Shown here: one piece after another, positions 34,432-46,440 of the stretch
Position numbering within the stretch: the first letter of the stretch is position 1
Layout: each line of letters begins with the position of its first letter
Origin: Mixophyes australis
Taxonomy: Eukaryota > Chordata > Amphibia > Anura > Limnodynastidae
Reading direction: 5' to 3'
Assembly: GCA_036250195.1 (NCBI GenBank)
Contig: JAVHZZ010000002.1
Span: 66,552,705 to 66,616,704 of the forward strand
DNA length: 64,000 nt
Made by a program: the position numbers and the translations under genes
The notes under the pieces: model-generated
The model's input: the letters and a program-made list of their open reading frames with translations, nothing else
Told to the model about the DNA's origin: nothing
The model's database searches: none

Positions 34432-34980
34432 ATCATTCTCCAACAATTTCATATCAAGCTGGGTGAAATGAAATCATTTGTTAAGGCCTTGGACAAAGGT
34501 GACAATTGCTTCAAATACATTTGTAGATCATTCCCTGGACTAAAAACTAAAAGCTGGAATCTTTGATGGCCCTCAAATTTGCAAACTCATCAAGGATTCT
34601 AATTTCACAACATTTATGAATGGTGTTGAAGCTTCTGCCTGGTGCAGTTATGTCTCAGTTGTCAAAAACTTATTAAACCACAAAGCAGACAATTATGAAG
34701 AACTGGTACAAAACATGCTCAGAAACTTTAAAATGTGGGTACTAATATGAGCATAAAGGTACACTTTCTTCATAGCCACTTACATAGATTTGAGCATAAT
34801 CTTTGTGATTTTCGTGAGGCATAAGGAGAGAGGTTTCATCAAGATATAAAGGTGATGGTGGAAAGGTATCAAGGCAGGTGGGACAGAAACATGATGGGTG
34901 ACTATTGCTGGAGCCTCCAATGTGAGTGTCCCGATATCCCACATAAAAGAAAACAAACAGCATTTTACTATGCATTAATT
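34432..34980 (+). pseudogene. Degenerate CDS of an uncharacterised, transposon-associated protein family
   Basis: Three collinear reading blocks share one theme. Block 1 (34432-34566): FHIKLGEMKSFVKAL and FKYICRSFPGLKTK. Block 2, after a frameshift (from 34559): GIFDGPQICKLIKD and NHKADNYEELVQNML. Block 3, after another shift (from 34738): GTNMSIKVHFLHSHL, a stop, then GERFHQDIKVM, RYQGRWDRNMMGDYCW. From memory, this motif order occurs in many unannotated proteins of frogs, arthropods and cnidarians with multi-copy, mobile-element-like distribution; I know no assigned function. Conserved His, Asp and Glu in HFLHSHL and GERFHQD could be catalytic, but that is a guess. Two frameshifts and one stop make this copy dead. 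Confidence 0.7.
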
Positions 34981-35578
34981 GTAATTATCTGAATCAGCTT
35001 ACTATGTTTATCAGTTATTATACTGAATAAAATGCCATAATGTATTTCACGTGTTTACTTTTCTATGATTTGAGACAGTTTTAATACGATTTGTAAGTAG
35101 GTTCTGCCTGACATAAATATTTTGGCATTTTTATGTTTATCAATAGGGTACAAATGATCTAAAACTTAGAGCCAATTTAACAAATCCAATGTCATATTCG
35201 GAAATCAGCACCACACAGTTAGTGCATAATCACTATTTTATGATGGCAATTAAATGAGTGTTGTCCATTGTAATATATATATGTCACATTAGTGTCGTGT
35301 AAGAAATATGTAAAACAGACAGTTCAGATAGGCTAATAGTTGGCGCTCCCACACAAGTAAGAGTATATAACTGACATTGAAGCAGATTTGGTTGACAAAA
35401 ACATCTGTCTCGACAAAACAATGCAATAGAAAGTCCATAATCTCAGAAATTAAGAGTACAGAATTTGGCACTGGCAAAGAATACATGCATAGATGGAGAT
35501 ATGATGAACTGTAAAATCTGTAATAAAACCATGAAGACGTTATAGAACAGTGTACAGCTCTATTAGCTCTAATAGAGA

Positions 35579-35627
<49 letters not shown>

Positions 35628-35628
35628 C
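35579..35628. repeat. (TC)n(TA)n compound microsatellite
   Basis: About 15 TC units followed by about 10 TA units. Confidence 0.95.
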
Positions 35629-36825
35629 CTTGGCCCAGTATAAGTATATACACCAGAGCATCCGTGTATTATTATTTCATGTTATTAGGTACATTTTTCC
35701 CCTGTTATTCTGTTATTATTATTGTTAGCTAAGGTAATTACCATTTGTCTTAAATGTCCATTGTTATGAGGTGCAGCTTAGGTTTGACTTGTAATCAGAA
35801 CAAATTCTGAGTTAACTAGCTGGCAGCCCATGTTAATTAGCTAGGTCAACAGGTAATCTGAGAGGTAATTAGGTTAGAACTTCTAGATGATATAGAATGT
35901 GTCTCCACAGTAATATACTGGTTTAAATATATATACTGGTTTAAAATCTTTTGACTTAGAAAATAATTTGTGCATTTTCATGAGGGGTTCTATCAAGACT
36001 GAAATGTCTCAATTTACTCAATTGTGTTCCCTCACACATCAGGTCTTAACTAGTAAGTAGTAATTCTGATTGTATTTCCTATTTTGTTTGTGAAACTTAT
36101 TTGTGCAAATATGTTTTATGTCTTATTATTAATTTTAACTAAGCCTTGGAACCATTTTAAAGATTAAATAAATTTAATCTAGAGTGTTCTCCGTGATTCT
36201 TTGTGAGCTTACAAAGCTCAAGGAGACTCATTTTACATGTGTATATGATTTAAGTGTGAAACATTAATAAGTGGTCCTGGTGAACGTAAGGGCACCATAA
36301 TAAATCCTTCATGGTGGCAGAAAAGGTGTATTCATTGCTAAGTGACTAAGGTGACGCCAGTCACGGCCAGCTATTCAGATTGCTGTATCTGGGACAGGCT
36401 GGGCGTTTGTGACAGGAGGACTCTAAATTAACCTCAATACTATCACTTGTGAAGAGCACAAGTAAATGGAGCAGGCAGTGTTGGCCCTTAAAGTTTATAA
36501 GATTGTCCATCAATGATATACACTGTGTATAATACCCAAAGCTGTATTCTGTTTGTTTTGAGTTAAACTAATGTTATTTTTGTTTTATATGGATGTTGAT
36601 ATATTTGTGGAAATGTATGATGTTGAATAAGTGCTAGTCTGCTCTGCTAACTGTAAGGGCAAGTGTCTATGTAATAAATCAGGAAGGGTTTGGAGTTTTG
36701 TGAAACAGGAAAATCTTTAAATAACGTAAAATGCCATAAGCAGGATTTAATTAATTTAATTGACTAGGAGTTGTTCACATAATATAATGAGCTACATGAA
36801 AACTTTGTTTCAACATGAACAAGTA

Positions 36826-36834
36826 TAATATATA

Positions 36835-36878
<44 letters not shown>

Positions 36879-36896
36879 CATACACACACACACACT
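36826..36896. repeat. (TA)n(CA)n compound microsatellite
   Basis: TA units pass through TACA into a short CA run. Confidence 0.95.
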
Positions 36897-37712
36897 TATC
36901 ACTAACCAATTCTGAACCTATGACAGTTCAAGACATACTGCTATATTTACTGCCCTGTTGGGTGAAACATAAAGCTACCCATTCAGCATTGAGAAATTGT
37001 AAACTATATAGTAAGGAACAGAATCTAACATATATCGCAGATCAAGCTCCAGACTCACATTTAAATAATGTTACTACTGCTGTTTCATATAAAGCTGCTT
37101 ACATTTTCCTCTAGTGTTCTGTGGTCATTATTGGGGCTACTTTATACTTTTGTTCATAATCTTGTATAGCGCCCTACAAAGTGGGCAATTAGTAAACATC
37201 AGCACCCTATGGAAGAAATATGTTTTTGCAATATCATGATCTATGGCATAAGTGTGAAAATAATAGCGTTGTGTGAATACTATTAAACTGTCACAGTTCA
37301 AATAACTTGTACAGTAATACATACAACAAGAAGCAGATATGTTTCAGATATAGTAGAGGGAAGAAGTGTGTCTGAGAGGAGAAAGCAGAGAGAAAAAGAA
37401 CCAGACTAAGAGGAGAAAACAGACAAGGAATTAAAGGAGAAGGAGGGAGCTGGTCTCAGTAAGAGGGAAACTAGAGAAATGGACAGCCATTGATGGAGGG
37501 TCAGACAGTATATGAGAAAAGTGAGAAAAGAGAGGAAGTGAAAGTGAATATCCGGAAATAACAGACATTTTGGGGAAGGGGGAGCAGCTGCAGGGAAAAT
37601 AAGAAAAGCAATGAGAGGCTGATATAAAGGAGAGTAACATTCAAAGACAGAAAAACAAATAGAATGACAATTAAAAAGAGGAGTTAAGGATAACGATTGA
37701 CAATAGAGAGAT

Positions 37713-37888
37713 ATAGGGGTAGATTAAATTCTTTAGAACAATGCGGACCGCGCACTATTGCCGTTACTACGGTAATACCTGCACTTTATTACCGTTACTA
37801 TGGTAATTTCATTGCTAATTTTTGCTCGCAGCTCTGTGAACAGCGAGCAAATATCTACGTTAAAATTACCATAGCAATGGTAATAATT
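37713..37888. mobile_element. Partial foldback element related to 5084-5440
   Basis: Shares the short palindromic modules TTACCGTTACTACGGTAA and CCATAGCAATGG and the GATTAAATTC end with the intron 3 element. Its right half is cut off where the hAT-type end begins at 37889. Confidence 0.55.
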
Positions 37889-38330
37889 AGAGATGCTCAG
37901 GCTCGGTTCCCCGAGTACTGAACACACCAGACCTTCGCAGATTCGAGTACGAGCCGAGCCGGGTACTTTCGCGCGCCCTCAGAATTGAAAATGAGATAAA
38001 ATGTCATTGTTAAGTCGTCGAATCTCGCGATTTTTGGATTCCATAAGTACCACCCTCCTCTGCGATCCAGTGCCATTTTACAGTGGGACACAGAAGGGGT
38101 AGCATAGTTCTTGGCAGTCTCTAGTGCAGTTGGGCAGCGTCATAGCTAGAAAAGAAATAGGAGGGGTAGCAGTGTTCTTCAAAGTCTCCAGTAACATTCA
38201 GGAGAGCTCCATTGCTCCATTGCTAATTGTCATTGCTGAAAAAGAAATAATAGGGTTGGCAGTCTTGGTCTTAATCTGCAGTCACATTGTACTGTGTTAT
38301 TAAAATGGATTCACAGCAGTACACAGAATA
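37889..38330 (-). mobile_element. hAT element fragment (one terminus)
   Basis: Starts TAGAGATGCTCAGGCTCGG, equal to the inverse of the right ends of the elements at 57958 and 60400. It is followed by a GC-rich subterminal region with GTACGAGCCGAGCCGGG and AATCTCGCGA. The opposite terminus is missing, so the copy is truncated, perhaps by the LINE that follows. Confidence 0.65.
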
Positions 38331-39420
38331 ACAATGATTTCTTGAGACAGACACAAATATAGGGAACAGTGCATAAATTAAGGCAAGACATTCAACAAAA
38401 CTTCAAACAGTGATGGGTGAATGGGTTGGAGGGGGTAAGGGAGGGGGAGACACAAGCCCAAGGTTTTATTGAATAAACAGACACATAGGGGGAGAAAGAG
38501 AAGAGGGAGACAGAAAATTAATCATCTTCCTCTTCCTCAGGACTGTCAATGGTGTTATAGTCTCTTAGCAGGCTGTGTATCAACCTGTGACAGTCCTAGA
38601 AGGTCATCTTCTCCCTTTTCAAGATGAGCCGATTACTGACAAGCCAAATAGAGTCCTTAAAGCAGTTCATAAGGCGCCAAGCCTCCTGGATTGTCCCAAT
38701 GGTGTGGGACCAGCAAATAATCCATAAAATACCGAATGGTATGAAAGGCAAGTTCTGGGCACACTGTCCTTAAGTTCATGTTCCAAGACATCCAACAGTG
38801 CCTGTGCAGTGGGGCTGTCCCAAAAAATATGCTGTGCTGTTTCCCTTCTGGTGATGCAGAAGGGGCAGTGGACATATTGGCACAGGTTCTGGGAGTGCAT
38901 GAATGTCCTGAGAGGCAGACCCCACTGGATAGCCATCCATGAAATGTCTTTGTGTTTATTACTCAGCCTCTTAGAAACCACGTTTTCCCACACGTGTTTT
39001 GTTTTGTTTTGTTTGTTGCAGCAGGGAGCCCTGGAACAGACTCCATAATGTCTTTAGCTCTGATGAACTTGTGGACAGTATTTGGCTTCCACAAGTCTAG
39101 TTTAAATCCCTCCAGATGGTGCTCCCTCACAATTTGTCCAACATACAGGTAAAAGCAAGGTGTAGTCCAGTTGTAAGGAAAGGTCCCACTTGTCCCAACC
39201 AAGGGTCCTCCAAAGAGGCAGGAGGAAAAAGCAAGCATGGATTTCCCAGCAAAGCAAATGTTCTTTTCAATAAGAGTTCTGTGAATGCAGTTGCAGACAA
39301 AGAGGAGTCGCAGCATAGTTGGGATATCCGGGATCCCTTTCTCACCTTTGAGAGGCTCCTTGTTCATGACCGCCCGCTACACTCTGTCCATGTATAAACT
39401 GTAGAATTACCACAGTTATC
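38330..39420 (-). pseudogene. Tx1-like LINE ORF2 C-terminus
   Basis: Frames in order on the minus strand: 39367-38963 (GFKLDLWKPNTVHKFIRAK), 38993-38667 (LSNKHKDISWMAIQWG, then CPFCITRRETAQHIFWDS, a C-C-H zinc knuckle usual after the RT in Tx1-type elements) and about 38680-38518, ending in an acidic tail with stop TAA at 38520-38518. Two frameshifts join these. Endonuclease and RT are absent. Tx1-type LINEs are typical of amphibian and fish genomes. Shadow frames on the plus strand are not genes. Confidence 0.85.
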
Positions 39421-39604
39421 CAAGAATCGGGTGGAGCGATCAAATGAACCATAACTGATTTCATGATTCATTCTCAGTTTCACTATACCGGTCATGTGCT
39501 CAGGGTGATGGCGATCTCCTCATCTTCATCTTCCAAAGCTTAGTCTGCGGGGGCCGGTGACACACGCATTTGATTTTGCAGGTCTCTTAGCTGTTCTTTA
39601 AACT

Positions 39605-40186
39605 TTAAAATGTATCAACCTGCCGCAGGGCCTCCTCTGTATTCTTCTTCTGAAGCGCAGTGTATCTCTTGTGTACAAGCTCTCTTACATCCGGGATCTC
39701 ATCCGGTGGGTCACTTTTTAACTTAAGTACAGCTTCCTCAACAGCGTCTATATATTGGTTTAAATCTCTGTTCCATGCAGCGTATTCCACCATGACAGAT
39801 TCTATGCTGCCCAGTCTGTCTGAAGCAAATCTATTGCCACTCCAGTTGTAATATACATTCCTGTGTCTACATAAGTTTGGCAGTTCTTCAGGGATGACAG
39901 GGCGGTATCCAGAGATATCCAGAGAGGAGAAGGAGATTAAACTAAAAACTGTGCAGGAGGAAAGATGCAATAAAAATGAGTTAATCTGAGAGATGGTCGT
40001 CCATTCATTCGTCAACTGTAATTGTAGTGTGTTCCCACGCCGGTGTCTGTTGAACACTTGGGGCAGAGTTGAACATTCCCTGTTTGTGTAACTTTCCGAA
40101 CAAGGCCGACTGCAGTAAAGTGTGCTTGCGGAACTGAGAGCCAATGCAGACCTGACCGTAGAGGAAGATTCTCCTTTTACAGTCAT
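39605..40186 (-). CDS. Unidentified ORF, 193 codons
   Basis: Starts at ATG 40186 and encodes a Ser/Thr-rich N-terminal third with several Cys. A compact, charged second half follows: [47 protein letters not shown], and a likely helical C-terminus, [17 protein letters not shown]. The frame stops at 39607-39605, but another frame continues KEQLRDLQNQMRV and then an acidic stretch, so a frameshift has probably clipped the C-terminus. A CCAAT box in TGGCTGATTGTG context (plus strand near 40270) lies about 80-90 nt upstream of the ATG. I recognise no family. It may be a gene fragment, a transposon ORF or a retrocopy. Confidence 0.4.
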   Translation of the reverse strand: MTVKGESSSTVRSALALSSASTLYCSRPCSESYTNRECSTLPQVFNRHRRGNTLQLQLTNEWTTISQINSFLLHLSSCTVFSLISFSSLDISGYRPVIPEELPNLCRHRNVYYNWSGNRFASDRLGSIESVMVEYAAWNRDLNQYIDAVEEAVLKLKSDPPDEIPDVRELVHKRYTALQKKNTEEALRQVDTF

Positions 40187-40710
40187 ATTATTTGCAACAG
40201 CCTAGGGGTTAGTGCAAATACACACGCATGATGATAGTGATTGCCAGCACTAGGTCACCGCTTCTGATTGGCTGATTGTGATTTCACCTTTGAAACTGCT
40301 GGGAGCTTACTTCATTGATTGTGCATATATTATAGGATATATTATAGGATTTTGTGTATTTAGAAAACAAAATGTTTTGCTACTTTCATGGATATGTGAG
40401 AAATAAGGTTATATTTGCTGTACTATATGTATTACTACTGAATTGCTAATAGCAAATGTGTTTTTCCCTATGAACACAAATGCTTACAAAGTTTTATTGA
40501 ACTTATGACCAGGTTCTGTGTATGTGGGTGTAAGTATGATTGCTGTAAATCTGATGCATATACTACTCAATGCAGGGCTGGACACATTTTGATAAAAAAG
40601 TAATAATTTGAAAACACTTATTACAAAGTTTGACAAATGTACAATTTTCATTAACCATGGAAATTCAATTATCACAACCCAACATGATTAGAAAACTGCA
40701 ATGCACATGT
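40187..40710. other. Upstream flank of the unidentified ORF
   Basis: Apart from the CCAAT-like site near 40270, nothing recognised. Confidence 0.35.
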
Positions 40711-41019
40711 GGGCCTAAGTCATTAAGGAGAGTAAAGCACAAAAATGGAGTAACTTTAGACCTGGGCAAAACCATGTGGCATTGGAGGGGGAGGTAAATT
40801 TAAAATGTGGGGACAGATTTATTGTTGGGGTAGCATGTTGTAGGTCAAATAAAACTTTCGTGTAAAAATAAGGTTATCAAGTATTTGTGTGCTAAATGAT
40901 AAAACAGCCAGTATTTAACTTATTTGGAAAATAATAAACTAATTTGCACCCCTTGCATTGTATCATGTTATGTCCAGGAGCAGACTTACTTTTTTTGCTT
41001 TGCTCACCTTAATGACTTA
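40711..41019. mobile_element. Second copy of the 318-bp TIR element
   Basis: GGGCCTAAGTCATTAAGGAG at the left, CTTAATGACTTAG at the right, and the same interior blocks (ACCTGGGCAAAACCATG, GGAGGGGGAGGTAAATTT, CAAGTATTTGTGTGCTA) as the copy at 1085. The right terminus is interrupted by the MITE that follows. Confidence 0.85.
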
Positions 41020-41194
41020 GGGCTAGATTTACTAAGCTGCGGGTTTGAAAAAGTGGGGATGTTGCCTATAGCAACCAATCAGATTCTAGCTTTCATTTAC
41101 TTAGTACATTCTACAAAATGACAGCTAGAATCTGATTGGTTGCTATAGGCAACATCCCCACTTTTTCAAACCCGCAGTTTAGTAAATCTAGCCC
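41020..41194. mobile_element. 175-bp palindromic MITE, TSD TTA, nested
   Basis: Ends GGGCTAGATTTACTAA and TTAGTAAATCTAGCCC, with TTA directly on both sides (41017-41019, 41195-41197). The arms are nearly identical. It sits in the last bases of the preceding TIR element and is therefore younger. Confidence 0.9.
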
Positions 41195-41197
41195 TTA

Positions 41198-43448
41198 GTC
41201 TCTTAGACTCTCCCAGCCTATCTAAACAAGATATTCTTTTACAAAACCTAAAGCCAGATTGCTATACAATGGCTAAATCTGTAGGTCATGTACAGTGTCA
41301 CTGCAGACAGAGGATTTATCAACAATGCGCCTTCTTTGGCCTGGCCATATTCCTTTCAGTACAGGTAATTGGTTCAGCAGAGATTAATCTCTGACCAAGT
41401 GCCAACAGTGCTAATCAAAACAAATTCTTAATCTTCTTACCTTAACTGTATTTAATGCCCTGAGATTGCAAAAACTTCACAGCCAAATAAAAAACATTCC
41501 TTAAAGTACAAGACAGCACCTCTTATGGGATTGTTCTTATGTTCTGTATTATGTTCGGCTAAAAAAAAAAAAACATAGGTTATTATCTCATTGTATTTGC
41601 TTTTGTGCACCAGCATAGATGAGGCTTTGTGAACATACATAACTTTTGTCGCAACAATGGGTAAAATGGAAGTACGTTTGTGATTCTCATTTCTGGAAGT
41701 AAATGGTGAGATGACAAAAACTAGATAGTAATGTAGCAGAGAGATTAAAAATGACAAAATCAGACAGTCTCTGCCTTGTTACTTCTTGGTATCATAATTA
41801 ATGCCATAGGAACATTCCATGCTTCTAGCATGGACTGCTAATATATGTTTTCATATTTTTGTGTTTTTTCAACTGTAAGGATAGGGTGGGCATATTTAAT
41901 AATCTTAACCCATGTGATGGCTTATACTGGATTCTTTACAGTTTCCCTCCTTCAGGATATTTAAAAAATTACTCTACCTTGGACGACTTTGTTAAAATAG
42001 GTGATATAAGGCCAAAAACTATTTTGTGACTTACAATTGCCTTCCTATTAGTTATCTTTGGCATATGATATTTATTGCACCGAATACACTATGATTTTGT
42101 GGTGACATCAGGCTATGAGAGTGATATTGTCACTCGTGGGACCACAAAAATGAGCATGTTTGTACATTGTTGGAACAGGATTGCTGCTGACCTGAGAGTG
42201 TGTTCATCATTCTCTTCCAAATACAATAACAGACATAAGGGAAGCTGGATGGGCTCTGGTCGCATGGTGCTCAGTCTGAGTTAGTGAACTGGACAGTGTG
42301 TGACCATCTTAACATTACCTTTATCTGCTGATTCTCAACCTCAGATGACATGTTTATTTAACCAATGGTAAAGGTCAGGAAAGGTCTGTATTCACAAAAT
42401 AGACTCATATGATCCATAATGCCATGTTTAGGAAAAAAAAAATAGTCAACAAAAGTAGACTTATCATCTAAAGGTGCACACAGATGATTCCTCCATGTGT
42501 CCTCCTTTGTCTGTGCTCCTGTAGTCAAATGCATGGGCTAGTTATACTGTTTAGTGTGGTAGGAGTTAACAGAATTCAGGCAACTTGTGCACAGATTTAA
42601 AAGATGTTTTTGTTGTACCAAACATACAGGACAGTTTCTACTGGATGAAGGTCAGTGCACACAGAACTGAGAAAATATAACTAAGAGCGTGGATCCATTT
42701 CTGTGAGCCTCAGTAAAGTTTTATAGTTTTTCTTTTCCAATTCATGCACTCATAATTTTACCTGCTGCACAAAACACTAATTATAGAATATGGCATATTG
42801 CATATGCGATATTGATATTTATACTAACATTATGTTAAGGTACTGTCACCAATAGAATATGTAACACTTATCACTAACTTGCATTTATTGATTAGACCAT
42901 TTGGAAACACTTCAATAGGAATGACAATGTGAGCCATGCCTTTTACTGAGAAGTTATGTACCAATGTTTACTAACTCAATCTGATTTATTTCTTGCATTC
43001 TTAAAGGTTTTTTAACAATAAACCAACTGTAAAACTGTCAAGATCTGACTGGTTGTTGATTGTTGTCTGATTGTCCAATCATACATTATGTGTAGTTTGT
43101 TTCTATGCAAAAATCAGGGCTTGAAATAGGGAAAGTAGAAGAACAAAGGTTGCCCAAAACACTGAAAAAAAGTGACCAGCACCCAATCTTTAGTCCTCTC
43201 ACTTCTGCTCTATATGAGCACAAATGCTTTGGGCCAAGACCCTACTGGACAGTAGGCCCACATAAACATCCACCTAATGAGGCTGGCTAGGAGAGACCCT
43301 AATAAGCTTTGTTCAACCTTTGGCATCCTAGGAAAAAAGGAGATCTCCGACTGCTAAGAATAAAGTCCCCTATGTCAAATTAGTATGAAAAATAAAGTGA
43401 TCTAAAAATCTGTATGATAAAATAAAGAAAATTTTGAACAGAACTATA
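41198..43448. other. Non-coding sequence, nothing recognised
   Basis: Frames at 41452-41757, 42075-42284 and 43105-43290 lack domains or splice context. Confidence 0.4.
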
Positions 43449-43453
43449 CTAGC

Positions 43454-44131
43454 TGTTACGAGCCACGGCGGTGCCCAGCCACCGTGACTCACTCACCTGC
43501 ATCCTGGCCATCGCTATGACGACCGGGACGTCACTCCCGGCCAGGACAGGGCAACGGTTGGACGCTTTCTGTCTGGCGCCGCGTCCCGGCGGTGAGGCTG
43601 TGTCGGGCGCGTGCGCACTACCAGCCTGTGGGCTAATTAATTTATTAAAGTGTTTATTCAAGGGGCTGTGTATTCTCAGAGCCAGGCTCTGATTGGCTGC
43701 TCACAGTAGTTAGGGCAGTGAGGCCTGCTGCCTCATTGCCGGTTATAGCTTCTGTACTCCAGTCTGCTGACCTGCTTGTTCCCGTTCCTGTCCTCTGAAA
43801 CCGCTACTGATTTCCCGTGTATGACCCTTGGCTTTGAATTGGACTTCGCTTGTGTATCCTGTGACCCTGATCTCTGGCCTGTTTACTGTTTCTGCTATCC
43901 GCTTGTGACCCCTGACCTCAGCTTGTTTTCCGATACTGTTGTCTGCTGCCGGCCCTTGACCTCTGTGTGGACCTCACTCCGCTTGCCTGGGTTCTCCCCA
44001 GCCGGTACACACTTCACGACCCTCTGTCAGTCTGCGGCCCAGTCTGTCCCCACCATCAGGGGCTCCAGTGAACACCTAATTGGCAGAGTAGATTCCGGGT
44101 TGTGTTGTTCCGGCTGGAGGGGTTCCTAACA
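43454..44131. mobile_element. Solo LTR of an LTR retrotransposon, TSD CTAGC
   Basis: Begins TGTTACGAGCC and ends GGTTCCTAACA, so it has TG...CA ends within TGTTA/TAACA inverted termini. CTAGC precedes (43449-43453) and follows (44132-44136) exactly. At 678 bp and much more GC-rich than the surroundings, with no gag, pol or env frame, it fits an LTR left by recombination between two LTRs. Frames inside it are not genes. The family (Gypsy-like or endogenous-retrovirus-like) cannot be told. Confidence 0.85.
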
Positions 44132-44299
44132 CTAGCATGGTTAAATGACGACTGAACTCTGGTATCATAATTTGTACCTGTGGAAACATAAGTGAATGTG
44201 ATTTATTTGTTTTCTCCTGCTCTATCTGGAAGGGAAGTGTTAGTTGTGTAACATTTCTAACTAGGCTGAAGACTCCTGTTCACAGAGTCTAAACTATTG

Positions 44300-46440
44300 G
44301 GCAGCTCCAGGATATATGAAATACAGCACCAATCTCATTGCAATTGTGCCAACAGTATTTGGAATTGTAGGGACACATTTTATGGAGTTTTGCACGGGTC
44401 AACCTATTAATTAAATTGAAGAACATTTCTGTATGGGTGAGGCATCTGGACATATGGTAAGCAGTCAAAAATATGTTCTTACAGTTGGCTATGGAGAATT
44501 CCTAATGAAGATCTACCTCTCACTGTAGTTGGACAGGGAGATTCAGAAGGGTGTGGACTGACGTCCAAAAAGTGATACCAACTTTGTTATCAACTTTTAT
44601 CAATTTAGTCAAGAGCAAAGTTGGTGAAGGCAGAGGTGTTGCTTATATAGGGAGGTATCCAATGTCAGAGTTGGAGGTACTTGTAGAAATCACGGGTCAG
44701 AAGGTGAAACTGATACCTGATCTGTGTGAAAGACAATGTCCCGCAGTTTTAAAGAGATGTTTGAGAGTGGTGACACCGTTAGCATACCAGGAGGAAAGGT
44801 TAAGGTCTGCGATAAGCTTGGCCATCACGTTTAGAGATATGGGTGCGGAGAGATAACTCATTATTTGTGCCCATGACCCTGTACTAAACTGCTAGTGAGT
44901 CTAGTGAGCTTGGGTAGAATAGCATTAGGAGGATGCCAGCCTTTAGGAAGCAAGAGGAGGTCTTCAATAGGGAAGGAGGGGTTAAGGACTCTCTCCAAAT
45001 CAACCCATGGTTTTTTCATGTGGAGGGAGAGATCAATCACTCCATTTTTGACAAGAGGCAAGATTCCTTGTATTTGGCCAGATCTCATAGAGCAATTCCC
45101 TCTAGATTTTTATCAAGGGTCATACATTTGTGAGCAATATGTGGGGGTTAGCCTTTCCATATGTATGAGCCCAAAACTCATTCTTAAATTCTCTAGAAGG
45201 GTGGGATCTGTATTGGGACTCAAGAGCAGTGAGTTTAGACTCCAGATAATTTTAGAGGCAGAGGTTTGCTTTTCTAATACTAGACCACCAGAATTTAAAA
45301 ATGGAAGTATTGTCCAGGTGATTGTTTGGGTAAACAAAACCAAGACTCTTTAAGTGCCATTTTAGCTTCCAACAATGTAAGCAGATATTGAGGCAAGCAC
45401 CATTGACCTATAAGAATAAGTGGGCGAGTTAGCTATCAAGACCATAGCAGTGGAGCAGTGAACCATATCATTGGGAGGATCTGATTAGCAGAAGAGTTTT
45501 GTAAAGTCAATATTTCAGACAAAATGAGATTAATGCATGCGTAAAAATTATGAACAGAGGAGTATTACGTGTAGTCTCTCTCCTCAGGGGCATTGAACTT
45601 CAAAATGTCATACAGACCATATTCTGCAAAAAGATTCACGAATGCCATGAAAGGGACCATAAGTTTGGGGTCTGCTACAATATTAAAGTCTCCCAGAATA
45701 ATTAGGCTACTCTCTTTGTGTTTATTAGACTACCCTCTTTGTGTTTGTCAATTTCTTCAAAGCTGCTTCTCAAGATCAGTATCTGTTTAGAATTTGAGGC
45801 ATAAAGAGAAACAATGGTGACTAATTTATTGTCTAGGGAGCCTATAAGGATTAAGAAACATCTGTTTTTGTCCTCAATTTTGGACTTGAGTGTAAAGGTA
45901 GTCTTGGAATTAACCAAGATAGCAACGCCATTTTGTTTGACAGGACCAATGACTGTGTAACAGGTTGGAGAGTGATTATCCCAAAAGCACGGTGGCTTAG
46001 TGGTTAGCACTTTTGCCTCACAGCACTGGGGTCATAAGTTTGATTTCTGACCATGGTCTTATCTGTGTGGAGTTTGTATGTTGTGTTGGATTCCTCCGGG
46101 TACTTCAGTTTCCTCCCCCACTCCACAAACATACTGGTAGGTTAATTGACTGCTATCAAATTAACCCTTATCTCTGTGTGTGTGTATGTATGTTAGGTAA
46201 TTTAGACTGTAAGCTCCAATGGGGCAGGGACTGATGTGAATGAGTTCTCTGTGCAGCACTGTGAAATTAGTGGTGCTATATAAATAAGTGATGATGATGA
46301 ATATGATGAAGAAAGGGGGAGCTATAGCTGAAAAATGACGGAAACTATATCAGCCTTATGCTGAAAGATGCTAAATGTTGTTTGTTTGGGGAATTCAGGC
46401 CTCGTGCATTTAAAGAAAGAAATTTAACAACAGAGAACAT
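44300..46440 (-). pseudogene. LINE ORF2 pseudogene (endonuclease and C-terminal pieces)
   Basis: The likely start ATG is at 46440: MFSVVKFLSLNARGLNSP, the opening of an AP-type endonuclease. After the SINE: FWDNHSPTC, QNGVAILVNSK, TIVSLYASNS and (45705-45670) IILGDFNIVADP, the catalytic GDFN motif. Further on, WVDLERVLNPSFPIEDLL and, at 44356-44303, CWHNCNEIGAVFHISWSC (zinc knuckle). The RT palm motifs are absent. Confidence 0.82.
45987..46301 (+). mobile_element. V-SINE-like SINE, copy 4, inside the LINE endonuclease
   Basis: Head GCACGGTGGCTTAGTGG, core GGAGTTTGTATGTTG and TTCCTCCGGGTAC, tail GGTGCTATATAAATAAGTG plus (ATG)n. More diverged than copy 3. Confidence 0.87.

Larger units (their letters stand above)
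34981..37712. other. Non-coding sequence with microsatellites
   Basis: Holds (TC)n(TA)n at 35579-35628, (TA)n(CA)n at 36826-36896 and a purine-rich stretch at 37340-37700 (GAGAGGAGAAAG-like). No gene or bounded transposon was recognised. Confidence 0.45.

Noticed and set aside
43776..44129. 117-codon frame with many Cys
   Set aside because: Entirely inside the solo LTR, with no domain.
44861..45353. Overlapping frames of 75-152 codons on both strands that looked like a host gene
   Set aside because: The minus-strand translation is LINE ORF2 C-terminal sequence; the plus-strand frames are its shadows.
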